Numbered from the stretch's first letter, positions 35,017-43,849 are shown. The stretch is DNA of 64,000 bases from Curtobacterium sp. VKM Ac-1395 (GCF_015350975.1 NZ_JADKRX010000006.1:62001-126000), one strand, 5' to 3'. A program made the numbers and translations. The notes: a model not told the origin generated them from the sequence alone.

Positions 35017-35342
35017 CCGGCCACCATAACGACCGGACGGACGCGCGACGAGCCGACCCGGGCCTCCCGGACAGCGGTCCCGAGCCGAGCCGGACGGACG
35101 TGGACCGCTGCCCTCCTCGCCCGCAGCGTCCTTCCCGGCGGTACCCGCTCCCCGACCGTTTCGCCCTGCGGTCGTGACGGATCTGGTCGGCGAGCCTCGG
35201 GGATCGCGAGCCGGATCCGTCATGGCGGAATCCGATCTCCAGCCGGGAGCCGGGATGCGGCCGGTCCTGTCAGTCACTGCGGGATGGGGACGGTCGAGCC
35301 GACCCGGACCTCCCGGACGGCACCTGCGGGTAGACAGGACGC
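35017..35342. other. 326-bp intergenic region
   Basis: This gap separates the divergent starts of the beta-lactamase-fold and ligC genes. It holds the leaderless promoter of the former (TATGGT at its edge), copy 1 of palindrome family 2 at 35175-35222, and a weak TAGACA six bases before ligC. I see no gene in it; short frames are not supported by codon use. Confidence 0.6.
35175..35222. repeat. Dispersed palindrome family 2, copy 1
   Basis: 48 bases with ends TGACGGATC and GGATCCGTCA. It aligns without gaps to copy 2 at 55195-55242, with differences mainly in the centre. Located in the ligC upstream region. Confidence 0.75.
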
Positions 35343-36386
35343 ATGGAGATCGCACCGATGCTCGCCAAGGCCGTGCCCGACGTCCCGGACCCCGACAGCG
35401 TCAAGGGCGGCCTGCGGTACGAGCCGAAGTGGGACGGCTTCCGCGGGATCGTGACCATCGACGGCGACGACGTGGAGATCGGCAGCCGTGGCGCGAAGCC
35501 GCTCACCCGGTACTTCCCCGAGCTCGTCGAGGCCTTCCGCGCGCAGTTCGGCGGACACGGCCACCCGGTCGTGCTGGACGGCGAGGTGATCCTGCGGGCC
35601 GGGGCACCGGGGCACGAGAAGCTCGACTGGGAGGCGCTGTCGCAGCGCATCCACCCGGCGGCATCGCGGATCGCGAAGCTCAGCGTGGAGACGCCGGCGC
35701 AGTTCGTCGCGTTCGACCTGCTCGCGGCCGACGGCGAGGAGCTCGTCGACCTGCCGTTCGACGACCGACGCGCGCGGCTCGAAGCCCTGTCCGACGGCGT
35801 CACCGACCCCCTGTTCGTGACGCGGACCACGCTCGACGTGGACGTCGCCCGTGGATGGCTGACGACGTTCGAGGGGGCGGGGCTCGACGGCGTCGTCGCG
35901 AAGCCGCGCACCCGGCCCTACGAGCCGGGCAAGCGCTCGATGCTCAAGGTGAAGCACCACCGCACGGCCGACGTCGTGGCGATCGGGTACCGCGTCCACA
36001 AGAGCGGCAGCGGGGTCGGTTCGCTGCTCGTCGGGCTGTACGGCGACGACGGCGAGGTCCGGCAGGTCGGCGGTGTGTCCGCCTTCTCCGACAAGCGCCG
36101 ACTCGCGCTGGTCGACGAGCTCGACCCGGTGGTCGTCAAGGACGCCGACGGGAGGCCCGTCACCGGTGCCGGGGAGACGTCGCGGTTCTCGTCGGGTCGC
36201 GACACGTCCTTCGTCCGACTGGCGCCGGAGCTGGTGCTGGAGGTCCGGTACGACCAGATGGAGGGCGACCGGTTCCGGCACACGGTGCAGTTCGAGCGGT
36301 GGCGGCCGGACCGCGAGGCCTCCTCGTGCGGGTTCGACCAGCTCGAGGTGCCGGCGGCGTACGACCTGCGCGACGTCCTGTCGTGA
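35343..36386 (+). CDS. ligC: ATP-dependent DNA ligase LigC
   Basis: 347 residues. Adenylation domain 1-200 with the nucleophile Lys29 in EPKWDGFRG (motif I), GSRGAKPLTRYFPEL (motif III region), VLDGEVIL, GLDGVVAKP and MLKVKHHRT (motif V); the OB-fold follows to the end. It lacks the long N-terminal domain of LigB and the fused domains of LigD, and matches mycobacterial LigC in order and length. In mycobacteria LigC works with the LigD-like Prim-Pol in gap-filling excision repair. Here that partner gene is convergent 0.5 kb downstream. Confidence 0.9.
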   Translation: MEIAPMLAKAVPDVPDPDSVKGGLRYEPKWDGFRGIVTIDGDDVEIGSRGAKPLTRYFPELVEAFRAQFGGHGHPVVLDGEVILRAGAPGHEKLDWEALSQRIHPAASRIAKLSVETPAQFVAFDLLAADGEELVDLPFDDRRARLEALSDGVTDPLFVTRTTLDVDVARGWLTTFEGAGLDGVVAKPRTRPYEPGKRSMLKVKHHRTADVVAIGYRVHKSGSGVGSLLVGLYGDDGEVRQVGGVSAFSDKRRLALVDELDPVVVKDADGRPVTGAGETSRFSSGRDTSFVRLAPELVLEVRYDQMEGDRFRHTVQFERWRPDREASSCGFDQLEVPAAYDLRDVLS

Positions 36387-36431
36387 GCGCGGTTGTCCGT
36401 TCTGCGGGCGGCCGTGTCCGATAGTCGAAAG

Positions 36432-36446
36432 TAGTTAGGCGAACTA
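36432..36446. promoter_or_regulatory. Short palindrome in an A/T-rich promoter-like stretch
   Basis: TAGTT, AGGCG, AACTA: a 5-bp inverted repeat in the only A/T-rich patch of this area, 68 bases before the start of the small gene at 36514. It may be the promoter or operator for the two small genes. It resembles a degenerate half of an iron-box but does not fit that consensus well. Confidence 0.35.
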
Positions 36447-36513
36447 GTGACTGCGTGGAATGATCGTCTCAGCGGCACTCGCAGGGAGTGCCAGCAGATC
36501 GGAGCGGATCGAC

Positions 36514-36675
36514 ATGAGCAGTGCAACACTCGTCCGTCACTCGCAGCGCCACCCGTTCAGCGAGCTGCGTGAGGCTCGCCACCAGCGTGCCCTGCGGATC
36601 AGCGCCGTGATCAGCGGCATCGCCGGGGTCACCGCCACCGCGCTCGCCCTCGTCACGATCGGCCTCGGCGCATGA
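36514..36675 (+). CDS. Small single-span membrane protein
   Basis: 53 residues beginning MSSATLVRHS; a basic N-terminal half (RHPFSELREARHQRALR) is followed by one hydrophobic helix, SAVISGIAGVTATALALVTIGL. The topology would be N-in with a very short outer tail. A longer frame from 36460 is possible, but GGAG in the run before 36514 favours this ATG. Not recognised. It overlaps the next small gene (ATGA). Confidence 0.5.
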   Translation: MSSATLVRHSQRHPFSELREARHQRALRISAVISGIAGVTATALALVTIGLGA

Positions 36676-36812
36676 TCGTCGACGGCATCACCGACGCCCA
36701 CCGCGGCACCTGGTCCAAGCTCACCCGCCTGCACACCGCCACCGTCGTGCTGCCGATGCACACGACGCTGATCGACTCCGCCGACGCGCGGCCCGAGGTC
36801 CCCGGGGTCTGA
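36672..36812 (+). CDS. 46-residue protein coupled to the preceding small gene
   Basis: Starts at ATG 36672 inside the stop of the preceding gene and ends at TGA 36810-36812. The sequence has MIVDGITDAHRGTWSKLTRL and ends ADARPEVPGV. It contains no membrane segment. The four-base overlap and actinobacterial codon use suggest real coupling, but the small size leaves doubt. It lies between ligC and the Prim-Pol gene. Confidence 0.4.
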   Translation: MIVDGITDAHRGTWSKLTRLHTATVVLPMHTTLIDSADARPEVPGV

Positions 36813-36869
36813 CCGCTCGTCCCGCCCGGGCCTCCTCAACCCAGGCACTGCGGGGCCAGGCCTCCCGAG

Positions 36870-37889
36870 TCAGGCCTTCTTGGCGCGGGACGGCTGCACG
36901 CGCGGCGGCTCCCCAGGCATCTTCGGGAAGTCCGGCGGGAACGGCAGTTCGCCGAGGCCGTTCTCCACGTCACGCTCCCACCAGGCCAGGAGCGGCGCGA
37001 TCGACGCGGACTCCTCGCCCATCGCCTCCCACGGGTCCCCCACGGTCGCCAGGCGCTCCGGCATCGTCAGGATCGTGAACGTCGTCGGGTCGGCGTCACG
37101 CAGCTCCTCCCAGCGCAGCGGCGCGGACACCGAGGCGTGCGGGAGGGCACGCGGGCTGTAGGCACCAGCCATCGTCCGGTCGCGGTTCGCCTGGTTGAAG
37201 TCGACGAAGACGCGCTCCCCGCGCTCCTCCTTCCACCACGCGGTCGTCACCTGGTCGGGCATGCGGCGCTCGAGCTCCCGCGCCGCGGCGATCACCGCGT
37301 GCCGGACGTCGAGGAACTCGTGCTCGGGCTCGATCGGGGCGAACACGTGCAGCCCGCGGTTGCCGCTCGTCTTGATCCACGCGGTCAGGCCGACCTCGGC
37401 GAGGACCTTGCGGAGCTCCTCGGCTGCCGGCACCGCGTCGTGGAAGTCGGTGCCCGGCTGCGGGTCGAGGTCGATGCGGAGCTGGTCCGGGTGGTCGCTG
37501 TCCGATGCCTTCGAGGCCCACGGGTGGAACACGACGGTGTTCATCTGCGCTGCCCACACCGCCACCGCGGGCTCGTCGAGCACCAGCTGAGGGTGCTTCC
37601 GGGCGCTCGGGTACGTGACCGTCACGGAGCGGACGTAGTCGGGCGCGCCCTTCGGCGGGTTCTTCGAGAAGAACTGCTCGCCGTCGACACCGCCCGGGAA
37701 CCGCTGCAGCGACAGCGGCCGGTCGCCGTTCGCCCGGACGAAGGCGTCGCCGACCGTCACGAGGTACTGCGCCAGGTCGAGCTTGGTGATGCCGGCGTCC
37801 GGCCAGAGCACGCGGGAGGGACTGCTGATCCGGACCTCCCGGTCGCCGTCGGGGCCGGGTACGGTCAGCGTCGTCGCTTCGCTCGCCAT
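36870..37889 (-). CDS. LigD-type DNA polymerase/primase (Prim-Pol, PolD)
   Basis: 339 residues, the polymerase domain of LigD as a stand-alone protein. LSLQRFPGGVDGEQFFSKN is near 60, FHPWASK at 121, and the metal-binding RIDLDPQPG has Asp140 and Asp142. KTSGNRGLHVFAPI follows and the third acidic residue lies near VFVDFNQANRDRTMAG. Such enzymes add ribonucleotides to fill short gaps. In mycobacteria the equivalent gene adjoins ligC; here the two are convergent. No Ku gene is in the window. TAGGTT seven bases before the ATG supports a leaderless start. Confidence 0.9.
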   Translation of the reverse strand: MASEATTLTVPGPDGDREVRISSPSRVLWPDAGITKLDLAQYLVTVGDAFVRANGDRPLSLQRFPGGVDGEQFFSKNPPKGAPDYVRSVTVTYPSARKHPQLVLDEPAVAVWAAQMNTVVFHPWASKASDSDHPDQLRIDLDPQPGTDFHDAVPAAEELRKVLAEVGLTAWIKTSGNRGLHVFAPIEPEHEFLDVRHAVIAAARELERRMPDQVTTAWWKEERGERVFVDFNQANRDRTMAGAYSPRALPHASVSAPLRWEELRDADPTTFTILTMPERLATVGDPWEAMGEESASIAPLLAWWERDVENGLGELPFPPDFPKMPGEPPRVQPSRAKKA

Positions 37890-37953
37890 GCTGGGGAACC
37901 TACTCGCGGCTCCGTGTGCGTTCGCGTCCGGGAGCGCACGGCAGGATGGACTG

Positions 37954-38790
37954 GTGAGCGCGTACATCGGGGTCGACCTGGCCTGGGGACTCGGGACGGC
38001 GACGCGTCGCCCGAACGAGACCGGACTGGCCGCGCTCGACGACGCCGGCCGGGTCCTCGACGCCGGGTGGGCCCGCGGCGTGGACGACGTGACCGCCTGG
38101 GTCGCGTCGCGCCTCGGTCCCCGCACGCTGATCGCCGTCGACGCGTCGCTCGTCGTGACCAACCCCACGGGGATCCGCGAGGCCGAACGGCAGGTCGGGC
38201 AGCGCTACGGCCGGTGGAAGGTCGCGGCGAACCCGACGAACACCGCCTCGGCCGCGAGTGCCGGTGCGCAGCTGCTCGACCGGCTGACCGCGCTCGGGGT
38301 GCGCTACGTCTCGGACACGACCGGCATGCGGGAGCGCACGGAGCCGGGGATGTTCGAGTGCTACCCGTACACGACCCTGGTCGGCGTCGAGGAGCTCGGG
38401 TACGACGACGAACGCCCGCGCTACAAGCGCCTCGACACCGCGCTGCCGGCGCCCGCCGCCAGGGCTCGCCGCGCCGTCGCGTTCGACGAGCTCGTGCGAC
38501 GTCTCCGCGAGACACCGCTCGACCCGCCCCTGCACCTGGACACGCACCCCCTGACCGCCGGGCTCGCCGAGGCCTCCGGGATCCACGGTCCGACGCACAA
38601 GCACCGGGAGGACCTGCTCGACGGCGTCCTGTGCGCCTGGACCGCCGCGTTCTGGGAGCGGCACGGCGACGAACGGGTGCAGGTGCTGGGAGGTGACCCG
38701 AGCCTCCCGTCCGACCCGGTGGACCAGGCGGGCCGGATGCCGACCATCGTGACGCCGGCGCGCGCGTCGCAGCGGCGGCCCCGCGGCTAG
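37954..38790 (+). CDS. DUF429-family protein
   Basis: 278 residues from GTG 37954. It starts YIGVDLAWG and continues with TLIAVDASLVVTNPTGIREAERQ, FECYPYTTLVGVEELG and HKHREDLLDGVLCAWTAAFWE, all typical of DUF429. The fold is probably RNase H-like, with Asp residues in GVDLAW and AVDASL placed like metal ligands, which would suit a nuclease, but no activity is established here. AGGATGG upstream gives either a ribosome binding site or a weak -10. Its TAG stop doubles as the start of the -10 hexamer of the next gene. Confidence 0.82.
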   Translation: MSAYIGVDLAWGLGTATRRPNETGLAALDDAGRVLDAGWARGVDDVTAWVASRLGPRTLIAVDASLVVTNPTGIREAERQVGQRYGRWKVAANPTNTASAASAGAQLLDRLTALGVRYVSDTTGMRERTEPGMFECYPYTTLVGVEELGYDDERPRYKRLDTALPAPAARARRAVAFDELVRRLRETPLDPPLHLDTHPLTAGLAEASGIHGPTHKHREDLLDGVLCAWTAAFWERHGDERVQVLGGDPSLPSDPVDQAGRMPTIVTPARASQRRPRG

Positions 38791-38799
38791 TCTTGACCG

Positions 38800-40005
38800 G
38801 TGAGCGCCACCACCGAACCCCTGCGCATCGGGCTGGTCTCGCTGCACACCTCCCCCGGCGACGAGCCGGGCTCCGGCGAGGTCGGCGGGATGAACGTCGT
38901 GGTCCGCCACCAGGCCGAGGCCCTCGCGGACCGCGGGCACCACGTGGAGATCATCACGCGACGCTCGTCCCCGACGCAGCCGGACTCCGTGTCGCTCGTG
39001 CCGGGCGTGTGCCTGCGTTTCCTGTCCGCCGGGCCGGCGGCGCCCGTGCCGAAGGGCGAACACGACGCCTTCATCGAGCCGTTCCGCCACGAGCTCGCCG
39101 CGCTCGGGCCGTTCGACGTGCTGCACTCGCACCACTGGTTCTCCGGCGTCGCCGCCCTGCCCGTCGCACGCGAGCGGCACATCCCGCACGTGCAGTCGTT
39201 CCACTCCATCGCCGCCGACTCCACCACCCCGCTGTCCGAGGGCGAACGCGCCGAGTCCGCCGGTCGGATGACCGGGGAGGCGATGCTCGCGCGGGACTCC
39301 GACGCCGTCGTCGTGGTCAGCGAGGCCGAGGCGCACACCGTCCGCTCGCGGCTCGGCGGCGAAGCCTCCCGCGTGTGGATCGTGCCGCCGGGGGTCGACG
39401 GGAGCGTCTTCCGCCCCGCCGCCGTCGGAGCGCGCCGCCCCGCGGCCCCCTACGTCGTCGCCGCTGCCCGCGTTCAGCCACTCAAGGGGCTCGACCTGGC
39501 GATCGAGGCGATCGCGGGCATCTCCGAGGAGGCCCGGCCCACGCTGGTCATCGCCGGTGACTCCTCGAGCGAGGCCGGCGACCACATGGCCGAGCTGCAG
39601 GAGCTCGCCGCCGCGCACGGCATCGCCGACCGGGTCACGTTCATCGGGCCACAGTCGCGGGCCGACCTCGCCCTGGTGTTCCGCGGGGCATCGGCCGTGC
39701 TGGTGCCGTCGCACTCGGAGACGTACGGGCTCGTCGCGCTCGAGGGCTCCGCGTCCGGGGTGCCTGTCGTCGCGGCCGCTGCCGGTGGGCTCCGCGAGGC
39801 CGTCCTCGACGGGGAGACCGGCGTCGTGCTGGAATCCCGTGACCCGAGCGTCTGGGCCGCCGAGATCGAGCGCATCCTGACCGAGCCGGAGTACGCCCGC
39901 GCGCTGTCGGCAGCGGGGCGCGAGCACGCCGAACGACTCAGCTGGGAGCGGTCCGCCGCCGGGCTCGAGCAGGTGTACCGGCGGGTGCTCGGGCGTCCGG
40001 AGTGA
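38800..40005 (+). CDS. GT4-family glycosyltransferase (MshA-like)
   Basis: 401 residues from GTG 38800. The N-terminal Rossmann half has SGEVGGMNVVVRHQAEALADRGH and FDVLHSHHWFSG; the C-terminal half has AAARVQPLKGLDLAIEA, VTFIGPQSRADL and SHSETYGLVALEGSASG, the UDP-sugar-binding E-x7-E loop. It resembles MshA, the first mycothiol enzyme, and sucrose-phosphate-synthase-like relatives; without a comparison the acceptor is not certain. TAGTCT at 38788-38793 lies six bases before the GTG. The stop overlaps the start of the uracil-DNA glycosylase gene. Confidence 0.85.
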   Translation: MSATTEPLRIGLVSLHTSPGDEPGSGEVGGMNVVVRHQAEALADRGHHVEIITRRSSPTQPDSVSLVPGVCLRFLSAGPAAPVPKGEHDAFIEPFRHELAALGPFDVLHSHHWFSGVAALPVARERHIPHVQSFHSIAADSTTPLSEGERAESAGRMTGEAMLARDSDAVVVVSEAEAHTVRSRLGGEASRVWIVPPGVDGSVFRPAAVGARRPAAPYVVAAARVQPLKGLDLAIEAIAGISEEARPTLVIAGDSSSEAGDHMAELQELAAAHGIADRVTFIGPQSRADLALVFRGASAVLVPSHSETYGLVALEGSASGVPVVAAAAGGLREAVLDGETGVVLESRDPSVWAAEIERILTEPEYARALSAAGREHAERLSWERSAAGLEQVYRRVLGRPE

Positions 40006-40595
40006 ACGGGCTCGGCGGGTTCTGGGACGCGCTCGACGCGGTACCGGTCGCGTCCGACGCAGAGGCCCTGTACGACGTCGGCACCGCGGACGGGCGACTC
40101 CGTCGGGAGAACCTGTCGCGCTACCTCGACACCGTCGGGCCCGGTGCCGACACGCTGCTCGTCGCGGAGGCGCCCGGGTGGCGTGGCATGACGAACACCG
40201 GCGTGCCCTTCACGAGCATGCGGGAGCTCGGGCCGCAGTACCGCGTACCACCGGCGCCGACCGCCCCGTGGGAGGCGTCGTCCCGGGTCGTCCACGCGGC
40301 ACTCGCCGAGTGGCAGGGGCCGCTCCCCGTGGCGTGGGCGATCTTCCCGCACCACCCGTTCGTCCCCGGGGACCGGCTGACGAACCGCACGCCGCGTCCC
40401 GCCGAGGTCCGCGCCGGAGCACCCGTCGCGCTCGCGCTCATCGCTGCGCTCGGTGTCCGGCGCGTGGTGGCCGTGGGGCGGAAGGCGCAGGGGGCGCTCG
40501 CGTCCGCGGGCATCGACGCCGTGGCCGTCCGGCATCCCGCGCAGGGTGGGGCACGGCAGTTCACCGAGCAGGTCCTCGCGCTGTCGCGGACGTAG
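40002..40595 (+). CDS. Uracil-DNA glycosylase superfamily protein
   Basis: 197 residues from GTG 40002, overlapping the glycosyltransferase stop. LLVAEAPGWRGMTNTGVPFTS near residue 50 is the GEAPG-type motif A of family 4/5 and related glycosylases, and VAVRHPAQGGARQFTEQV near the end is motif B with its His. It should excise uracil or another damaged base. It completes a run of repair-related genes with LigC and Prim-Pol about 3 kb upstream. Coupling to a glycosyltransferase has no obvious logic. Confidence 0.8.
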   Translation: MNGLGGFWDALDAVPVASDAEALYDVGTADGRLRRENLSRYLDTVGPGADTLLVAEAPGWRGMTNTGVPFTSMRELGPQYRVPPAPTAPWEASSRVVHAALAEWQGPLPVAWAIFPHHPFVPGDRLTNRTPRPAEVRAGAPVALALIAALGVRRVVAVGRKAQGALASAGIDAVAVRHPAQGGARQFTEQVLALSRT

Positions 40596-40657
40596 GCGCT
40601 GTCGCGGGTGTCGGCGCGGCCGCGGTCGTGTCGCGGGCTGACGGGGCGGGCGCCGCG

Positions 40658-41086
40658 TCAGGCGGAACGGACCTCGATGTCCTTCGCGGCGAGGGCGTCC
40701 GCCACGTGCGCCGGCAGCCGGGTGGCGGCGTACACGGTGCGGAGCGCGGGGAGGTCGATCAGGTCGTCCCAGTTCTGCGGGTCGAAGCGGTCGTCGGTGC
40801 CCTCCCACCCGGGGTGCACGTCCTGCAGGACCTCGAGCGCGGAGTCGACGGTCAGCTCCGTCACCAGGGACAGGTGCGACGGCAGCAGGTCGAGGTCGTC
40901 GTAGTACTCGCGGGCACGGTCGTCCTGGCCCTCGACGTCGACGTCCTCGTCGGTCTCGTCGGCGGTGTCGGCGTCGTAGGGCTCCAGCACGCCGAGGTCG
41001 TAGCAGAGCACGTCGAGCACGAGCAGCTTGGCGTTGAAGTCCGCGAACTCGACGGGTTCCTCGGTGGTGTTCGACTCGTCGTCCAT
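40658..41086 (-). CDS. Acidic protein of unknown function
   Basis: 142 residues, strongly acidic. FADFNAKLLVLDVLCYDLGVL begins the folded part, a DTADETDEDVDVEGQDD stretch forms a disordered insert, and LPSHLSLVTELTVDSALEVL and WEGTDDRFDPQNWDD follow. I do not recognise it with certainty; such proteins in actinobacteria are sometimes encoded with polymorphic toxins as cytosolic immunity-like proteins, but no toxin is nearby. TACGAT seven bases before the ATG supports a leaderless start. Confidence 0.65.
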   Translation of the reverse strand: MDDESNTTEEPVEFADFNAKLLVLDVLCYDLGVLEPYDADTADETDEDVDVEGQDDRAREYYDDLDLLPSHLSLVTELTVDSALEVLQDVHPGWEGTDDRFDPQNWDDLIDLPALRTVYAATRLPAHVADALAAKDIEVRSA

Positions 41087-41210
41087 GCAGCGGATCGTAG
41101 CGGGCTGTCGGCACGTCGTCCGGTTTCGGGCAGGACACGGCCGTGTTGCGATCGAGGGCCAGAACTCTGTGAGACTCGACAGGGAAGCGATCGTCGGGAA
41201 CAGTGTGTGC

Positions 41211-42659
41211 ATGGCCACCACGAACACCGAACGCCCGTCCACGGAGCAGCCAGCGCTCCGACGGGTCATCGGCCCCAAGCTCCTGCTGCTGTTCATCATC
41301 GGGGACATCCTCGGCACGGGCGTCTACGCCCTCACCGGTCAGGTCGCCGCGGAGGTGGGCGGAGCAGCGTGGCTCCCCTTCCTCATCGCGTTCTCCGTCG
41401 CCCTGCTCACGGCGTTCTCGTACCTGGAGCTCGTGACGAAGTACCCGCAGACCGCCGGTGCTGCGCTCTACGTGCACAAGGCGTTCGGCGTGCACTTCGT
41501 CACGTTCATCGTCACCTTCATCGTGATGTGCTCGGGGATCACCTCGGCGTCGACGGCGTCCCGCGCGTTCGCCGCGAACCTCGGCGTGGGCTTCGGCCTC
41601 GAGCTGCCGAACACGGTCGTGATGCTCATCGCGATGGGCTTCATGCTCGCGGTGATGCTCGTGAACTTCCGCGGGGTGAGCGAGAGCGTCAAGACGAACG
41701 TGGTGCTGACCCTCGTCGAGCTGAGCGGGCTCGTGATGGTCATCCTCATCGGGTTCTGGGCGATCGCGGGCGGCAACGCGGACTTCTCCCGCGTGGTGAT
41801 GTTCGAGACGCCCGAGGACAAGAACCTGCTGCTGTCGATCTCCACCGCGACGTCGCTGGCGTTCTTCGCGATGGTCGGCTTCGAGGACTCGGTGAACATG
41901 GCCGAGGAGACCAAGGACCCCTCGCGCATCTTCCCGAAGGTGATGCTGACCGGCCTCGGGATCACCGCCGTGATCTACGTGCTCGTGTCCATCTGCGCCG
42001 TCGCCGTCGTGCCCATCGGTGAGCTCGCCGGCAACGAGACGCCGCTGGTCACGGTCGTGCAGACCGCCGCGCCGGACTTCCCGATCGGCAACCTGCTGCC
42101 GTTCATCTCGATGTTCGCCGTCGCCAACACCGCCCTGATCAACATGATGATGGCGTCACGACTGCTGTACGGGATGAGCAAGCAGGGCGTCCTGCCCGGG
42201 TTCCTCGCGAAGGTGTCCCCGACCCGCCGCACGCCGTCCACCGCGATCGTCTTCACCACGCTGATCTCCCTCGCACTGATCGGGTGGGTGTCCCTCAGCC
42301 CGGACTCCCCCATCGTCGTCGTGCTCGGCGGCACCACGTCGCTGCTGCTGCTGTCGGTGTTCGCCGTCGTCAACCTGTCGGTCCTGGTGCTGCGCCGGGA
42401 CAAGGTCGACCACCGGCACTTCAAGGCCGGCGTCGTCATCCCCGTGATCGGCATCGTGACCTGCCTGTGGCTCGTGCTGCCGTTCTCCTCCGGCCGTGAC
42501 ATCGAGCAGTACCAGATCGCCGGCGGGCTGCTCGGGCTCGGCATCCTGCTGTGGGTCGTGACGTGGTTCACCCACGGCCGCAAGCAGGCCGGCAAGCCGC
42601 CGACGGGCGTGGTCACGGAGCCGACGAAGGTGGTCCACCGGGACGGGCACCACGACTGA
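41211..42659 (+). CDS. APC-superfamily amino acid permease
   Basis: 482 residues with twelve hydrophobic segments. KLLLLFIIGDILGTGVYALTG in helix 1 is the unwound substrate site of APC transporters, and GFEDSVNMAEETKDPSR in the loop after helix 6 is the family signature. The C-terminus is basic and cytoplasmic. It probably imports a neutral or cationic amino acid by proton symport. The start at MATTNTERP is the first good one; no clear Shine-Dalgarno precedes it. An 11-bp hairpin follows the stop. Confidence 0.88.
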   Translation: MATTNTERPSTEQPALRRVIGPKLLLLFIIGDILGTGVYALTGQVAAEVGGAAWLPFLIAFSVALLTAFSYLELVTKYPQTAGAALYVHKAFGVHFVTFIVTFIVMCSGITSASTASRAFAANLGVGFGLELPNTVVMLIAMGFMLAVMLVNFRGVSESVKTNVVLTLVELSGLVMVILIGFWAIAGGNADFSRVVMFETPEDKNLLLSISTATSLAFFAMVGFEDSVNMAEETKDPSRIFPKVMLTGLGITAVIYVLVSICAVAVVPIGELAGNETPLVTVVQTAAPDFPIGNLLPFISMFAVANTALINMMMASRLLYGMSKQGVLPGFLAKVSPTRRTPSTAIVFTTLISLALIGWVSLSPDSPIVVVLGGTTSLLLLSVFAVVNLSVLVLRRDKVDHRHFKAGVVIPVIGIVTCLWLVLPFSSGRDIEQYQIAGGLLGLGILLWVVTWFTHGRKQAGKPPTGVVTEPTKVVHRDGHHD

Positions 42660-42703
42660 GGTCGACGCCCGAGCGCACGGGTGACCCCCGGACCGGGGCA
42701 TGT

Positions 42704-42732
42704 CGAGGGCGGCCGTTCCCAGGCCGCCCTCG
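42704..42732 (+). terminator. Hairpin terminator after the permease
   Basis: CGAGGGCGGCC at 42704-42714 and its inverse at 42722-42732, loop GTTCCCA. It lies 45 bases after the permease stop. Confidence 0.75.
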
Positions 42733-42769
42733 TACCCTCGTCCTGGCACCCGGACGGAAGGACCCGAGC

Positions 42770-43390
42770 ATGCGCCGTGTCGGCATCACCCTGGCATCGG
42801 TGTTCGGCGCGGGGATCGTCGCCGTCGGCATCGGTGTCGTCGTGCTCGTCGTGATCGCGGTCAACTCGCTCTCCGGCATCGGCAGCTCGGCGTCCACACC
42901 ACGGGCCGTGACGTGCCCCGCCGTCGCGTCGAAGACCGTCGGCGGGATCGTCGTCCCCGCAGGCCCGGTGGCCGGGTACTGCCAGGACCGTCTGGTCAAC
43001 GCCGCGTCGGTGATCCAGGCGGCACGGGCGCTCGGCATCGGACCGCACACCCAGGCCGTCGGGGTGATGACGGCGCTCGGTGAGTCCGGGCTGCGGAACC
43101 TCGACCACGGGGACACCGTCGGGCCGGACAGCCGCGGCCTGTTCCAGCAGCGGGACAACGGCGCCTGGGGCACGTACGCGGACCGGATGGACCCGTACAC
43201 GGCCGCGTCGATGTTCTACGCGAAGCTCGTCAAGGTCCCCGGGTGGAAGACGATGACGCCGACCCAGATGGCGCACGCCGTGCAGGTGAACGCCGACCCC
43301 GACCACTACGCGAAGTCGTGGCCGGCGGCGAAGGCGATCGTCGAGGGCCTGACCGGCGAGACCGTGCCGGACACCGCCCCGCTGGGCTGA
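42770..43390 (+). CDS. Secreted lysozyme/transglycosylase-like protein
   Basis: 206 residues. One membrane helix at 7-32 acts as signal or anchor. The domain from about 70 has GVMTALGESGLRNLDHGD, whose Glu sits where lytic transglycosylases carry the catalytic acid, then SRGLFQQRDNGAWGTYADRM and PYTAASMFYAKLVKVPGW. The same domain occurs in actinobacterial cell-wall hydrolases and transfer-element proteins. It may open peptidoglycan, but this is inferred. GGAAGGA lies eight bases before the ATG. Confidence 0.7.
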   Translation: MRRVGITLASVFGAGIVAVGIGVVVLVVIAVNSLSGIGSSASTPRAVTCPAVASKTVGGIVVPAGPVAGYCQDRLVNAASVIQAARALGIGPHTQAVGVMTALGESGLRNLDHGDTVGPDSRGLFQQRDNGAWGTYADRMDPYTAASMFYAKLVKVPGWKTMTPTQMAHAVQVNADPDHYAKSWPAAKAIVEGLTGETVPDTAPLG

Positions 43391-43411
43391 CGCGGGCGGA
43401 CCGGGTCGGCC

Positions 43412-43849
43412 TCACGCCGCGGCATCGCTCACCTCGTCGTCGTCGAGCTCGACCATCGACGCACCCCCGTCGTGCACCACGACCTGCCCGCGCAGCGGCA
43501 CGCGGTGCTCGGCGAAGACGCACACCATGGCGTCGACCCACTCCCAGTCGACCGGGGAGAGCTCCGTCGTGGTCGGGCGCTCCCACGCGAGCACCACTTC
43601 CTTCGCATCGACCTGTTCGACGAGGTCGGCCACCAGGGCGCCGAAGTCCTCGACGTGCTCGTCGGGTTGCCAGGGCAGGTCGGCGATCGGGATCACGAGG
43701 CGGATCGGCACGGCGTCGGCGCCGAGGAACAGCACCCAGCACTGTCGGCGGACGGGTCGTTCGAGGAGTGCGACGACGAGGTCCACCACGTCGTCGTCGG
43801 TACGGACTGCGGTTCGCTCGAGTCGGTCGAGCACGTCGGTGTCTGGCAT
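43412..43849 (-). CDS. Conserved hypothetical actinobacterial protein
   Basis: 145 residues from MPDTDVLDRL. An alpha/beta protein: CWVLFLGADAVPIRLVIPI, VDAKEVVLAWERPTTTELSP, then WVDAMVCVFAEHRVPLRGQV, ending with an acidic tail ELDDDEVSDAAA. No signal peptide. I do not recognise a function. GGAGG is only one base from this ATG, too close for an ideal site, so a GTG further upstream remains possible (the frame is open to 43894). Confidence 0.6.
   Translation of the reverse strand: MPDTDVLDRLERTAVRTDDDVVDLVVALLERPVRRQCWVLFLGADAVPIRLVIPIADLPWQPDEHVEDFGALVADLVEQVDAKEVVLAWERPTTTELSPVDWEWVDAMVCVFAEHRVPLRGQVVVHDGGASMVELDDDEVSDAAA

Noticed and set aside
36432-36446. Possible DtxR/IdeR iron box
   Set aside because: Only the centre GTTAGGCGAAC resembles the consensus and the outer bases disagree; no iron-related gene is next to it. 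Kept only as an unspecified palindrome.
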